A program made the position numbers and the translations under genes. Under the pieces are notes generated by a model that was not told the DNA's origin, did not search any database, and saw nothing but the letters and a program-made list of their open reading frames with translations. 33,266 bases of DNA from the NCBI GenBank assembly GCA_014885115.2, contig WKLE02004064.1, positions 1-33,266 on the forward strand, given 5' to 3'. This DNA comes from Asterionellopsis glacialis. Taxonomy: Eukaryota > Bacillariophyta > Plagiogrammaphyceae > Rhaphoneidales > Asterionellopsidaceae. Of this stretch, positions 20,469-30,295 are shown one piece after another (the first letter of the stretch is position 1; each line of letters begins with the position of its first letter).

Positions 20469-23400
20469 TTATTCCATCGAACCTTTTTTTCGCTTTTCTT
20501 TTTCGCGTTTCTTCTGTTTCTTTTTCTCACGTTTTTCTGCCTTTTCTTGATCGTGTTCTTTCTTTTTCTTTTTGGATTTCTTTTTCTTTCCATCATCTGA
20601 TCCAACGGGCTCAGTTGGTGTGCTCTCCTGCTGCAACATTATTTCAGCTTCTTGTTGTGCTGCTGCGATTGCTGCCAAAGCAGCAGCACTTAGAGTGCTA
20701 CCCTTTGGTTTTGATGGTGACGATTTTTTAGGATTGTCTGCTAACTTTGTAGGAACATTATTTTGGTGACTGGATTGCAAACTTTGGCCTGGCTTTGTTG
20801 CGGCAGAGTCAACCATGTAGGCATCGTCACTACTTTCACTCATGGTATGCGGCCTTCTTATTGGAGAACTATTGCTAGGGGATTTATGTTCATCCGCAGA
20901 AGGCTGTGTCGAGACCTTGTTTTCTTGGACTAGTGCTTTATTAGCATCACCCATAGATAGCGAATCATTAGCTGCATCATCAGTGACGTCCTCTGTTTTC
21001 TTATTGGAGAGGCTGCTTTGCACTGTCACCTCACCAGATTGAGTTATGTGACTCGCTGTGTCGCCCTCAGAATCTGCACTGGTGTCGCCCGAATCTGCTT
21101 TTCGCGGCAGTGCCTTGGGGTCTTCTTCACCCCCTTTGGATTCTTTTATAGTTTGTCTTTCAACCTCCAATGCACTTCCAGCTGAAGCTTTTTCTGTAAT
21201 CGATGCATCACTGACATTCCCTTGCTTTTCTGATGTCACCTTCGTCGCTGCCATCTTCTCAGGAGGCTCAGTCTCGTTTTCCGAGTGCTTACAAACCTCT
21301 CCAATATCTATATTTGACTCTCGGGATTCTTCATCTTTCTTTATTGAATGCTGCACAGAACCAGCTGGTTCTTCTATCTTGGAATGGACAGTTTCTTCAT
21401 TTTCTTCTGTGAAAATATTGGGTGTAAGTTTTTGTTCGGATATTTGCAAAGCTACCTTCAAATCAGCGGAGCATGAGACTTCCGTTAGCTCTTGGTTGGA
21501 TTGTGATGCTCCAACTTCCGAATGGCGTTCAGATTCAGCATCGCTTTTGGGCGCAGGTTTGGGCTCTTGATCTGGTTCCGATTTGGGGTCTGACTGTGGA
21601 GCAGGTGTCGATTCAGGCCCCAGCTCCGGCTTAGGCTCCTCTGGTTCAGACTCGGGCTCGATTGACTTGTTCTCGGTCTCCCCTAATGTAGGCTCTGACT
21701 CTGGCTCTGGCTCTGGCTCTACTGTATCTTGCTCTAGTTCAGGCTTAGACTCCGTTTCCTTCTCTTCCTCATCTGGTCTAGACTCTGGCTCTGTCTTCAG
21801 CTCTGATTCATTTGTTTTTAGCTCGTACTGGGATTTAGCTTCAGGATTAGGTATTTTAGATTCTAGATCGGCGGGGTGTGATTCCGGTGGGTCGGACTTG
21901 GATGATTCTTCAACCATTTTAGGTTCTTCTGATTTCATCTTGTTGTTTGTTTTGAAGGAGTCTGATAGAACCGATGATTCAGGCGTAGTGGGTTTGGCCT
22001 TTTCTTTGAATCCAGATAGTCTTTCACCCTTCTTATCATTACTTATTTTATGTTCTTGCCGATTGATTTTCTGTTTCTCCTTTTCATTATGATGATGCTT
22101 ATTATTATGGCGTATGTTTTGTTGCTGTAAAGATGATGATTCTTGTTTTTCTTTGCTTTGATTCTGTTTCGAATTTGATTTTGGTGACGACGACGTCGAC
22201 GATGCTTCCGAAATAGAAGGCATTGTACTATTGTCATTTGTGGAGACACCATTTCGACCATTTTTCTTGTTTGTTGTCTTTTTTCTATGATGTTGTTCCT
22301 TTTCCTTTTCTTTTTGTTGGTGTTTCTTTTGTTGTTGCTTTTCCGCGACAAATGCTCTTTTTCGATTACGTTCTTCTTGTTCCTCTTCTTCCTTGTCAAC
22401 AGAAGAATGATCTGATGATGCTGATGATGAATTAGTCATGGTATGATGACCATAATGCGTGTGACGATGTCCACCCAAATCCACAAAGAATTCATCGTTA
22501 TTGTCGTCATTGCCGTCATCATCCTCACCATTATCATCACTATCACTTCCAACACTACTGTATAATTTTTTTTCTGAAGCTTTGGAAGGTATTTGCGATG
22601 GAACATGCACATTTTGTTCTTCCTCGTCACTTTCATCATAGTCGTCGTCGTCATCTGCAAAGAATGCATCTAAAGCTGACTTGGGATCTTGATATGCTTT
22701 TTGAATATTTTGAATGTCTAACCTTGATGATGATGATTGTTTTTGTTTTTCTTGAGACGTCATAATCCCACGACGGCCATGACGATCTTGTTGTCGTGAG
22801 TCTTCGTCTAATCTGCGAGTTGTAGCATCCTCTTTTTCGAGTGATATTGATTTATTCTTAGACTGTTTTCTCTTTTTCACTGCTTTATCTTTTCTTCGTC
22901 CAGTTCCTCCATCCTTGGTTCGTTTTGGTTTGTCATTGTTGGTATTTGTATCTTCTGTTGGTCGCTGTTGTTGTTGTTGTTGCTTATTTTTTGATTTGGA
23001 GTTTCTTTTTTCTTGTATTCTCTTTTCACTATTAGTACTATTATCATTACCCGCAATGGTCTTTTGAAATTCATCATAGGATACTATTTTCTTTTTCTTG
23101 GTTGAATTTCTAGTCCAGCACTGTTGCACTTGTTGTAATTGACAAAGTAATTCAAACTGTATGCGTTGCAAGTAACTTAAATAAATGAAATAATGTAAAT
23201 GTTCTAATCCATAACAATTCAATAAGGACATGGTATGATATTGAATTAAAATTGTTTTTTCTGTAGATAACAATGAATTGTAGGATTGAAGGGCCGTTCG
23301 TACCATTTTGGTCAAATCTTCTTGATGGACCCATTCTCGTGTAGCAGATGTTTCATGTAAATCACAAAAATTAAGCAAGATGCATAAATTGATGGGTCTT

Positions 23401-24092
23401 GTTGTTGGAGGCTTCGATGGTTGTTGGTCTCCTTTTTCATCATTATCATTGGATATTGTTTCGCTTTCTTCTTTTGCATATCCTGCATTCGATAACAATG
23501 TAATGACAATATTATGCAGATATTGTTGAATAATTTTTAAATCATGACGTGGATTGATCAACAATACGACAAAATCGGATGGTTGTGAGGATGACGGAAT
23601 GTCATTGTCACGGTCATCCCTGTCCTTATCTTTTTTATCACGGTTTGGTGGTTGGTTTTTGTTGAGTAGAGGTGGAAGTATATGAGACTGTTCAACATGC
23701 AGTCGTATACGATTCCATGTTTCTTCATGCTGGGGTACTTTGTAAGGAAGTACTGCAGATGATGTTAATGGAGGTTTCGTTGACGTTGATTTGTCTTGGT
23801 CTTTCTTCTTGTCCAGGAATGGATCTTTTCCTTTCAAACGTTCTAACAATGTTTGTTTTCCACTACTCGGTAATCCTACGATGATCCCTTTCAGTGTCAC
23901 TAATGGAAGGGGAGCTGCTGTTGACGTTGCTGTTGCTGTTGATGCTTGCGATGTTCGTCGTAGCCGACGCGGTTGTCCATGGTGTGGACCTGGAACACGA
24001 GAGTCAATATTTCTATTCGTGTTTGTTGGCGGTGGTGCCTGTTGTTGCGATGATTCTTCTTCACCGTACAAGGATGATTCTACTGTTCCCAT
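20469..24092 (-). CDS. RABL6-like GTPase-fold protein with long disordered tail
   Basis: Predicted protein of 1207 residues, single exon. RABL6 is a large Ras-like protein with roles in traffic and growth control in animals. The GTPase-like part lies within residues about 65-325: GIIVGLPSSGKQTLLERLKG (P-loop at 73-80), DFVVLLINPRHDL, LCILLNFCDL (241-245, at the NKxD position) and GLEHLHYFIYLSYLQRIQFELLCQLQ, which parallels the FGLKYLHKFF...LQRE.LL.QLE block of RABL6. Two key residues are altered: the P-loop has Gln where Ser/Thr normally binds magnesium (GKQT), and the NKxD motif reads NFCD. Nucleotide hydrolysis is therefore doubtful. Residues 1-60 are low in complexity; the start MGTVESS fits an N-myristoylation site. 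Residues about 330-1160 are disordered, rich in Lys, Gln, Ser, Glu and Pro, with a PES/PEP-rich part. The tail is a Lys/Glu run (about 1165-1207), also typical of RABL6. Confidence 0.7.
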   Translation of the reverse strand: MGTVESSLYGEEESSQQQAPPPTNTNRNIDSRVPGPHHGQPRRLRRTSQASTATATSTAAPLPLVTLKGIIVGLPSSGKQTLLERLKGKDPFLDKKKDQDKSTSTKPPLTSSAVLPYKVPQHEETWNRIRLHVEQSHILPPLLNKNQPPNRDKKDKDRDDRDNDIPSSSQPSDFVVLLINPRHDLKIIQQYLHNIVITLLSNAGYAKEESETISNDNDEKGDQQPSKPPTTRPINLCILLNFCDLHETSATREWVHQEDLTKMVRTALQSYNSLLSTEKTILIQYHTMSLLNCYGLEHLHYFIYLSYLQRIQFELLCQLQQVQQCWTRNSTKKKKIVSYDEFQKTIAGNDNSTNSEKRIQEKRNSKSKNKQQQQQQRPTEDTNTNNDKPKRTKDGGTGRRKDKAVKKRKQSKNKSISLEKEDATTRRLDEDSRQQDRHGRRGIMTSQEKQKQSSSSRLDIQNIQKAYQDPKSALDAFFADDDDDYDESDEEEQNVHVPSQIPSKASEKKLYSSVGSDSDDNGEDDDGNDDNNDEFFVDLGGHRHTHYGHHTMTNSSSASSDHSSVDKEEEEQEERNRKRAFVAEKQQQKKHQQKEKEKEQHHRKKTTNKKNGRNGVSTNDNSTMPSISEASSTSSSPKSNSKQNQSKEKQESSSLQQQNIRHNNKHHHNEKEKQKINRQEHKISNDKKGERLSGFKEKAKPTTPESSVLSDSFKTNNKMKSEEPKMVEESSKSDPPESHPADLESKIPNPEAKSQYELKTNESELKTEPESRPDEEEKETESKPELEQDTVEPEPEPESEPTLGETENKSIEPESEPEEPKPELGPESTPAPQSDPKSEPDQEPKPAPKSDAESERHSEVGASQSNQELTEVSCSADLKVALQISEQKLTPNIFTEENEETVHSKIEEPAGSVQHSIKKDEESRESNIDIGEVCKHSENETEPPEKMAATKVTSEKQGNVSDASITEKASAGSALEVERQTIKESKGGEEDPKALPRKADSGDTSADSEGDTASHITQSGEVTVQSSLSNKKTEDVTDDAANDSLSMGDANKALVQENKVSTQPSADEHKSPSNSSPIRRPHTMSESSDDAYMVDSAATKPGQSLQSSHQNNVPTKLADNPKKSSPSKPKGSTLSAAALAAIAAAQQEAEIMLQQESTPTEPVGSDDGKKKKSKKKKKEHDQEKAEKREKKKQKKREKEKRKKGSME

Positions 24093-24407
24093 TTTTACTA
24101 ACTGTGCCTACTTTTCCTTCTACAAGTTACCTTGTGCGGTCATTGTTGTGACAATTTTTCAGTTTGTTTTCAGTTTGGGTTTTATATTGCTGTGTCATGG
24201 AGGAGAGAGAGACAGAGAGAAACAGATGGAAGATACGAAAGATATTCTCTTTCAACGCGAAAAACGGGCCTAACGAAAAAGGACGTTCAGTGTACACATG
24301 ATGACGTCATTTGTTGAAATCTTGGCCAATCATGTAACGTCACAGATTGGCATGTATTCACAGTTCAAAGTCCTGTCCACAAAAATCGATTAATAATCAT
24401 ATTATGA
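24093..24407. other. Upstream region of the RABL6-like gene
   Basis: 315 bp between the start of the RABL6-like gene (transcribed to the left) and the broken methyltransferase fragment. It contains a GA-rich tract (about 24199-24235) and a group of possible promoter elements near 24302-24350, listed separately. No gene is seen. Confidence 0.6.
24302..24350 (-). promoter_or_regulatory. Possible promoter: CRE palindrome and two CCAAT boxes
   Basis: A perfect TGACGTCA at 24302-24309, CCAAT at 24326-24330, ACGTCA at 24338-24343 and ATTGG (CCAAT on the other strand) at 24346-24350. They lie 210-260 bases upstream of the RABL6-like start codon. TGACGT elements are known CO2/cAMP-responsive sites bound by bZIP proteins in diatoms. 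The assignment rests on motif clustering only. Confidence 0.35.
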
Positions 24408-24569
24408 TGTGCAAGCTCTAACATACACAATATAGATATGCCAGGACGAAAAGAAAAACGTTACACGCTGAGATCCAAGTAGATATCAGAACAAGTAAAT
24501 AGATAATTGCGCAACGAAATCCATAAACACAAACAAATATGGATACGCCATGTAAAGATGTAGCAATAA
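24408..24569 (+). pseudogene. Broken 3' fragment of the methyltransferase gene
   Basis: Aligns with 19121-19280, the last 160 bases of the intact methyltransferase, ending at the same TAA (24567-24569). Small insertions and deletions break the frame: for example two extra bases in the CGTTACACGCTGAG stretch and loss of a GGTGGGT-like stretch before ATCAGAAC. Nothing of the rest of the gene is present to the left. It shows that the duplicated block once carried the methyltransferase next to the oxygenase in convergent orientation. Confidence 0.88.
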
Positions 24570-26282
24570 GTGTTCATACCACCACAACATTTTCCACCTC
24601 TGTCGTTCAATAATCTTCCTGGTTTTGAAATAGTACAACAAAAAAATATTGGATTTTGGAAACTGAAACTACTACATAAGTTTATTACTCATCCTCTATT
24701 TCAAGGAATCCTCTAAAACCATGCTACCTACAGATAATAATATTGACTCACGCACCAAAATTTAGTCGTTGTGTGCATGAGAAAATTCAAATTTGTAAAA
24801 TAACCCAATCAATTTGCCGAGAAGTAAGCCCAAACCAGCTGTAACGAATGTCGCGGCAAGGTTTACAAGTTTCATCTTTGCAGGACGTAGAACGGCAATA
24901 CACGCCGAAACAAAAAAGGATGCAAATCGCGCCTTCCTCAAGTTTTTAAGTGCTGCTAAACAATACTGACAATGTTTAGTATGACCATTCCATTGATCAA
25001 ATACAACATCATTATCAGCTGGTGGCATGGAAGGGTTGTTCTTGTATGGGATACTTCCACCTGCCAATATGCGTAACCAGTTCCTGAAATTAATAACACC
25101 CTTATCTGCATTAATATGGAGCACAACCTTATTATAATTCATGGGTTCATCGTCATCATTTTGTCCAGCTGCATGAGAAGCATATTGTCCTGTCTTGGAT
25201 AATGTGCGTTCTTGGTGATGCAAGAATAGTCCATCCTGATTTAAAAAAGAAGCAGCCATGACATGATTTAGCCATTTAGGCAAAGGCAATGTAAATTGTT
25301 TTAGTGCACCTTGAATTTTACCATCTTTAGATTTTTGAATAACCATACGACCCATATGGTTACAAAATCCAGGACGTGAAGGAGAGGCATATAATTCCAA
25401 TAATTGTTTCGATCCATCATTACCAATTTCACCACCTGTTATCACAAGGCAGGGTGCCTTAAATTCTGTATAACTTGGATTAGGATTCATAGGTCCTGTT
25501 ACCTTTACCCTAAATCCATCCTTGGTGAGCTGTGTGTCGGTTTCCATATGCATGTGCTGTGCGTTGTATCGATTACCAACAACATTGTGATGACTGCATA
25601 TTGATTCCCCAACAATGCAAACATTCAACGGCAACATTGTGTGAGATAATTTTAAGAGTCCAGACACAAAACTACAAGTAGGAACTACATGATACAAGTA
25701 GAACTCAATAAATATTATAACATGAATACTTACCTGATCGACACATGCGCAGGATCAACTACATTTTCAATGAAGTAATCAGCACCATATGGTAATTCAC
25801 GGAAATTGTAAGTTCCCACCCAAAGTTTATCCTCATCAATGGTTTGATCAGTCCGAGCAGCTGGTACTTCGGTTAGGGCTGATTCTAACCTAGCATCATC
25901 ACCTGTTTCTGGCCAAACCCAAAGTAATCCATCAACAATTTGTGCGGGGAAGGCATTGCATTTACTTTTAGGATTCTGTTTGATTGTATCTAAACTGTCG
26001 GTAGAATCGAGTTGAGGGATATCCTTAAGATCGCCTTCACCATCAAATCTCCAACCATGGTAACTACAAAACAAGCTTCCATCGTCTTCAATGCGTCCCT
26101 CACTCAATGGTACTTTACGATGAGGACATTCATCCACAAAGACACGCCATTGACCATCCATACTACGTTTTGCATTTTTGGGTCGGTCCTTCTTGGAACG
26201 AAAAAGACCATGTTCACCTTCCATTGGTGCATCATTCCAAAGAACTAAATCCATTCCCAAAAGTTGAAATTTATGTGGTTTT
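24408..26282. repeat. Segmental duplication, right copy
   Basis: Counterpart of 19121-20326. Includes the methyltransferase fragment, the convergent intergenic region (with an identical stretch of more than 40 bases around 24650-24690 and 19360-19400) and the intact oxygenase up to codon 93 or so. Beyond 26282 the intact gene continues without a match in the left copy. Confidence 0.92.
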
Positions 26283-26551
26283 TCAGGATCTAAAATTTCA
26301 ACAGGTACTACAGGATACCATGATTTAAACCAATCAAACTTTTCATCATTTTCTTTTGAGGCCTCCACTTCAATACTGACCACATCATCAACATTGTCGA
26401 GGGTGGGAGTACCAGAAGCAAAAGTAACAGTCACCGGATTTGCCTTGTTGATCTTGGAGGAAAACGGACTCGACACTGGATGGACAAATGCTGATATCTC
26501 ACTTACACTCGCCACAAACAGCAGCAACATCGAAAACGTTGACACTTGCAT
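24762..26551 (-). CDS. PAO-like Rieske non-heme iron oxygenase, two exons, plastid-targeted
   Basis: Exon 1 is 26551-25734 and exon 2 is 25593-24762; the 140-base intron (GTAAGT...TGCAG, phase 2) splices to a 549-residue protein. It belongs to the pheophorbide a oxygenase/TIC55/chlorophyllide a oxygenase family of plastid Rieske enzymes, which oxygenate chlorophyll-related tetrapyrroles. Rieske ligands are C142, H144, C162 and H165 (CxH, 17 residues, CxxH). The mononuclear iron site is D266-x2-H269-x4-H274, completed exactly by the splice junction. A CxxC motif (C481, C484), typical of this family, and hydrophobic segments at about 494-508 and 514-538 form the C-terminal membrane anchor. The N-terminus has a signal peptide ending ISA-FVHP, a clear ASAFAP-type plastid signal. 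Which tetrapyrrole is the substrate cannot be told. A broken duplicate lies at 19465-20326. Confidence 0.9.
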
Positions 26552-27452
26552 ATTTCCTTTTTTCTACTTGTCTGGAAATAAATGACATGCCTTGTGTTTC
26601 AACAAGACATAAACCGATTTTCCACATTTCACATGCTGAGGGCTCTAATCTCGTTGATAATACTTTTGGCATGCACTGACGGACTGAGTTTGTAAGAATG
26701 ACGTGGCCAATTACCTGTATGATATATGACCATTACTGTACCGGGAAATATCATTTTTACGAATATTCTCTATCGTAGTGTTGAAATTTAATAGAATAAT
26801 TACCTGTACCTGGTACAGGTAGTGAAAGAAACCCAATTGAATTACTGTATGCATGATGTGTGACGTGAAGACTCAAGTATTATAATACCTGTACCGACCA
26901 GCAGGTATAAAAATACCGAAGTTTTAGTTATAATACCTGGTACAGTACTAACCCAGATCCTTAGGCACAAGAACTATAGAGAGGTACAGGTACGTTTACT
27001 GGATGACTTCAAAATTTGGTTCAAGGCACATTTTTTTCAATACTCTTTTTACGCAGTCACACCGCCATTATTATATTACTCGTATTTTTTTAGGATTTAT
27101 GAATCAAATTTTGTTTAGTCACTAGAATTGATGACAGTAGCATACGGTGAAAAGGCGTCGCTTCCAAAGATGATCGACAAATGATGGGAACCGACTCCGA
27201 AAAAGCCCACATACACGCATCGTCTTCAAAACCTACCTTGATCATGTTGGCATTACCTCAACCGGTGTTCAAGGTGCAGAATGCTTCTACAAAATCACGA
27301 GAATTGTATGATGCAACCACGCAATTCTGAAATCAGGGAAAAAAGGCGTGACTAAATTATTTGTGTCTTGTTGAAGGATGGGTGGTACTGTAAGACTATA
27401 GGGAATACACGGAATCAATCTCGTGGCCATCTATATGTATATATTACTAACT
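26552..27452. other. Intergenic region with palindromic repeats
   Basis: 901 bp between two minus-strand genes. It holds the promoter of the oxygenase (left part), a strong cluster of GTACC palindromes at 26801-26995, and the 3' end of the kinase transcript. No gene is seen. The sequence from about 27170 to 27300 has higher GC but no sustained frame. Confidence 0.6.
26801..26995. repeat. GTACC-type palindromic repeats, best copy
   Basis: 26801-26821 is a perfect inverted repeat: arm TACCTGTACC, one central T, arm GGTACAGGTA. Further copies follow: TACCTGTACCGACCAGCAGG from about 26887 (inverted TACCTG...CAGGTA ends), TACCTGGTACAGTACT from about 26934 and AGGTACAGGTAC from about 26982. This is the most complete version of the dispersed family found elsewhere in the window. 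Confidence 0.8.
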
Positions 27453-30295
27453 CTACATTGATGCAGAAGTACGTATGTCAGCAACGAACACTTTTTTGAA
27501 TTCATCAAAATCAACTGTTCCTGAGCCAGTCAAGTCGATCGTTTCAATCAAGGCACGTACTTCTTCATCGGTGTAGTCTTCGTCCATTTCTCGCATTAAG
27601 TTGCTAACTACTTCAGCATCTAGTAAACCGCATTTCTTTTCATCAACAGCATCGAATGCTTCTCTTGGATTTTGATACGGGAATTCCTTCTTCAAACGGA
27701 ACACAACAGCTTTTTTAAAATCCCGTCTATTGTTCAATTCCGAAAGCGAATCTTTCATATTCGGAGAGTCATCCATCAATTTGCGAAAGTCTCGTCCCAT
27801 CATTTTTTGTGCTACGCACGTGTCAGTCACACATACAGCTGATGTATTTCGTAATCGCCCTGTAAGCAAAGAGTGTTCACCACAGACATTTCCATGAGTT
27901 GCAGCAAAGACCGTCTGACCCTTCACAAGAACATCCGCGCGTCCACTTTCTAAAATAAACATGGAATCTCCGCTTTCTCCAACTTTGAACAAATAATCAC
28001 CCTTTTTGAAGTGCATCTCATGTAAATTGTTTTGTAATCTCAAAATAGTCTTGGCTCGATTCCTTTTGCGGATCTTGTCTTTTTCACGAAGTGTTAATAG
28101 TAATCCTGTTTCGGAGGATGCTAAATACTTTTCAAAGTATTCACGACTTATCTCAATGGCGTGCACTGGTGTTTTACAGCGGATCGTAGCTGATCGGATC
28201 TTTCGTGGATGGAGCATAGCACCCTCACCAAAGAAATCTCCTTGATTTCTTTTAGCTATCGAGCCGTCCTGCGTGGTCACTTCAATTGTACCAGAATTGA
28301 TGAAGTACATGTGGTGTCCGATATCTCCCTCATGATACACAACATGACCTTTAGGGAAGTATCTGCTTTTCATACTTTCAGCGAGTAAATCATGGAAATC
28401 GGACATTGAAATAGTTTCGTTACCATATTCATCTGTATTCGGTGTACTTGCACCACTATCGCTGTCATCGTGATTATCAGTGCCATCTTCTTTGTCTTCA
28501 AAGTTTTTACCCAAGTCTTCAGTTGTCAAATACCCCTGTTTTTTAGTATCAAAGGACCTAAAGGACCGTTCAATCAAACTTGTTTTACGCCGTGTTTCAT
28601 CTTTTGCAAAATCGTCATCTGACCATTGAATTGCATCTTCAAAAAACTTAGCTTGTAATTTGGATTTGAACTTTCGAAATTTTTGTAAGCGTTCATCTGA
28701 TCCAGCAATCACAGTCTTTGTAGCAGTCTCACCACGTATCCACGGATGTTCTAACATTTCATAGGCAGTGAGTCGTTTTTGAGGATCACGCGTCATTAGT
28801 TTTTCAATTAGATCAATCGCTGATTCTGACAAATGCTGTGTAATAGGTGAATCACGTATAGGTGGTGTATATACTTTAGGATTGGTTATGCGTATTTCAA
28901 TTTCTTCGTCAGTTGAAATAGCATTTAAATCAAATGGATGTAAACCTGTCAATAAAATATAAAGAATGACCCCTAAACTCCACATATCCATCGGTGGTTG
29001 AGGTACCGAATACTTGGTTCTTCGTTTTGCTAAGACTTCAGGAGGACAGTATGCTGGTGTAAGGACAGTGCTTAATATCCTGTCTTTTGGTGCAGACGAT
29101 TTTGTTGCCGGCATTGTAGAATTATCTGTGATTTTCTCACCTATAATTTCCTTGTCTAAATCATCCTCTACCAACACTTCAGAACAACCAAAATCTACCA
29201 GTTTAATTACAGCATCTGCTCGTCGATCAGTGCTGAGCATTCTATGTACAACAAACAAAAAGGCAAATCATTCAATGTTAGAAAATGTGCCTAATCTTGG
29301 AAATTAAGTCGAAAGAACGGAGGCAAGATAACAAACGTACAAATTTTCAGGTTTCATATCTGCATGGACAATTCCAATGCCATGCAGAAATGCTAGAGCA
29401 CTTGCAACTTCTCTAACAAGCCGTGCTGCATCAGCTTCAGAATAGGCTCCATTGTTAATTAAATGATCAAATAATTCTCCACCACTGATCAAATCAAATA
29501 ACAAACAATAGCTATCATCATCGTCGTCGAAGTGTTCACGAAGTGCACATATATTAGGATGTCCACCCTTTGTTTTTTGCATGATATTCAAAGTCGATGA
29601 CGCAGTTAATGCGTGAGGTGATATCATTCTTGGAAGAAAACATTGACAATCAAACACAAAGAGTAACTTACAGATGATCGAATATAAAGTAGAGCTCTCA
29701 TTTCACGTTGAAAACTTTCTTGATTCGTAAACTTCTTTTTGATTTTTTTCAATGCTACACTTTCATTAGTATTTTTGTTGGTAGCTAAATGAACAGAACC
29801 AAATGCTCCTACACCTAATGGTGGTGCCTGCCAATCTACATCGTATCGTGATTCTAATGTATCTTTAGATGAAAAATAATCAAGCCGACGGACAGTGTTA
29901 CTTCGTTGTACAGCAGCTGTTGGTATCGCATCATTGTATGAATCCTTTTCACATTGGCATATTGCAATAGACGATGGCAACGCTGAACCAATCATTCCAA
30001 TAAGTTTCATATCACTATTATTCATATCAAGAAAAGTAGGGGGCAATGCAGACGACAAGAGTGATGATGATAAAGGAAGAGATGATGTATCTTTTCTCAA
30101 GTCAGATTCGCTAGTCGGTTGTCGTACAAAATGATTCTTTCTGTCATTCTTGTGGTGATCTTTATTTTTTTGTTTTTTTTCTTCGTCATCTTCTAAATCT
30201 AATGCTTTCAAAAGAAAAGGTACCGATACAGCCACAGCAGTTGCAGTTAAAGTTGCTGATTTTCTTTTATAGGAAGGTATGAAGGTCTTCATCAT
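27453..30295 (-). CDS. Protein kinase with EF-hands and two cyclic-nucleotide-binding domains
   Basis: Three exons: 30295-29672, 29567-29341 and 29241-27453 (introns 104 and 99 bases, GT-AG, phases 0 and 2), giving 879 residues. Residues 14-32 are hydrophobic and may anchor it. The kinase domain spans about 155-452: G-loop GVGAFGSV (161-168), lysine in VALKKIKKK (K183), GGHPNICALREHF, catalytic loop HADMKPENL (276-284), DFG (300-302), CPPE instead of APE. HRD is HAD, so it is a non-RD kinase. Then come degenerate EF-hands near 515-526 and 553-568, cyclic-nucleotide domain 1 (about 575-658, FGEGAMLHPRKIRSAT with Glu623 and Arg633), domain 2 (about 681-768, CGEHSLL..RNTS), a degenerate EF-hand at 817-828 and a canonical one at 853-864 (DLTGSGTVDFDE). 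It should respond to both Ca2+ and cNMP. The acceptor of intron 1 (ACAAAG) is A-rich, but only it restores the family sequence in frame. Confidence 0.88.

Noticed and set aside
21058..22092. Two plus-strand open frames of about 170 codons rich in Ser, Asp and Gly
   Set aside because: They are antisense to the disordered Glu/Pro/Ser-rich tail of the RABL6-like gene; their composition mirrors that codon pattern and there is no family motif.
29304..29657. Separate small kinase gene at 29304-29657
   Set aside because: It is exon 2 of the three-exon kinase; splice sites at both ends join in the right phase to restore GGHPNI and PENLMLS.
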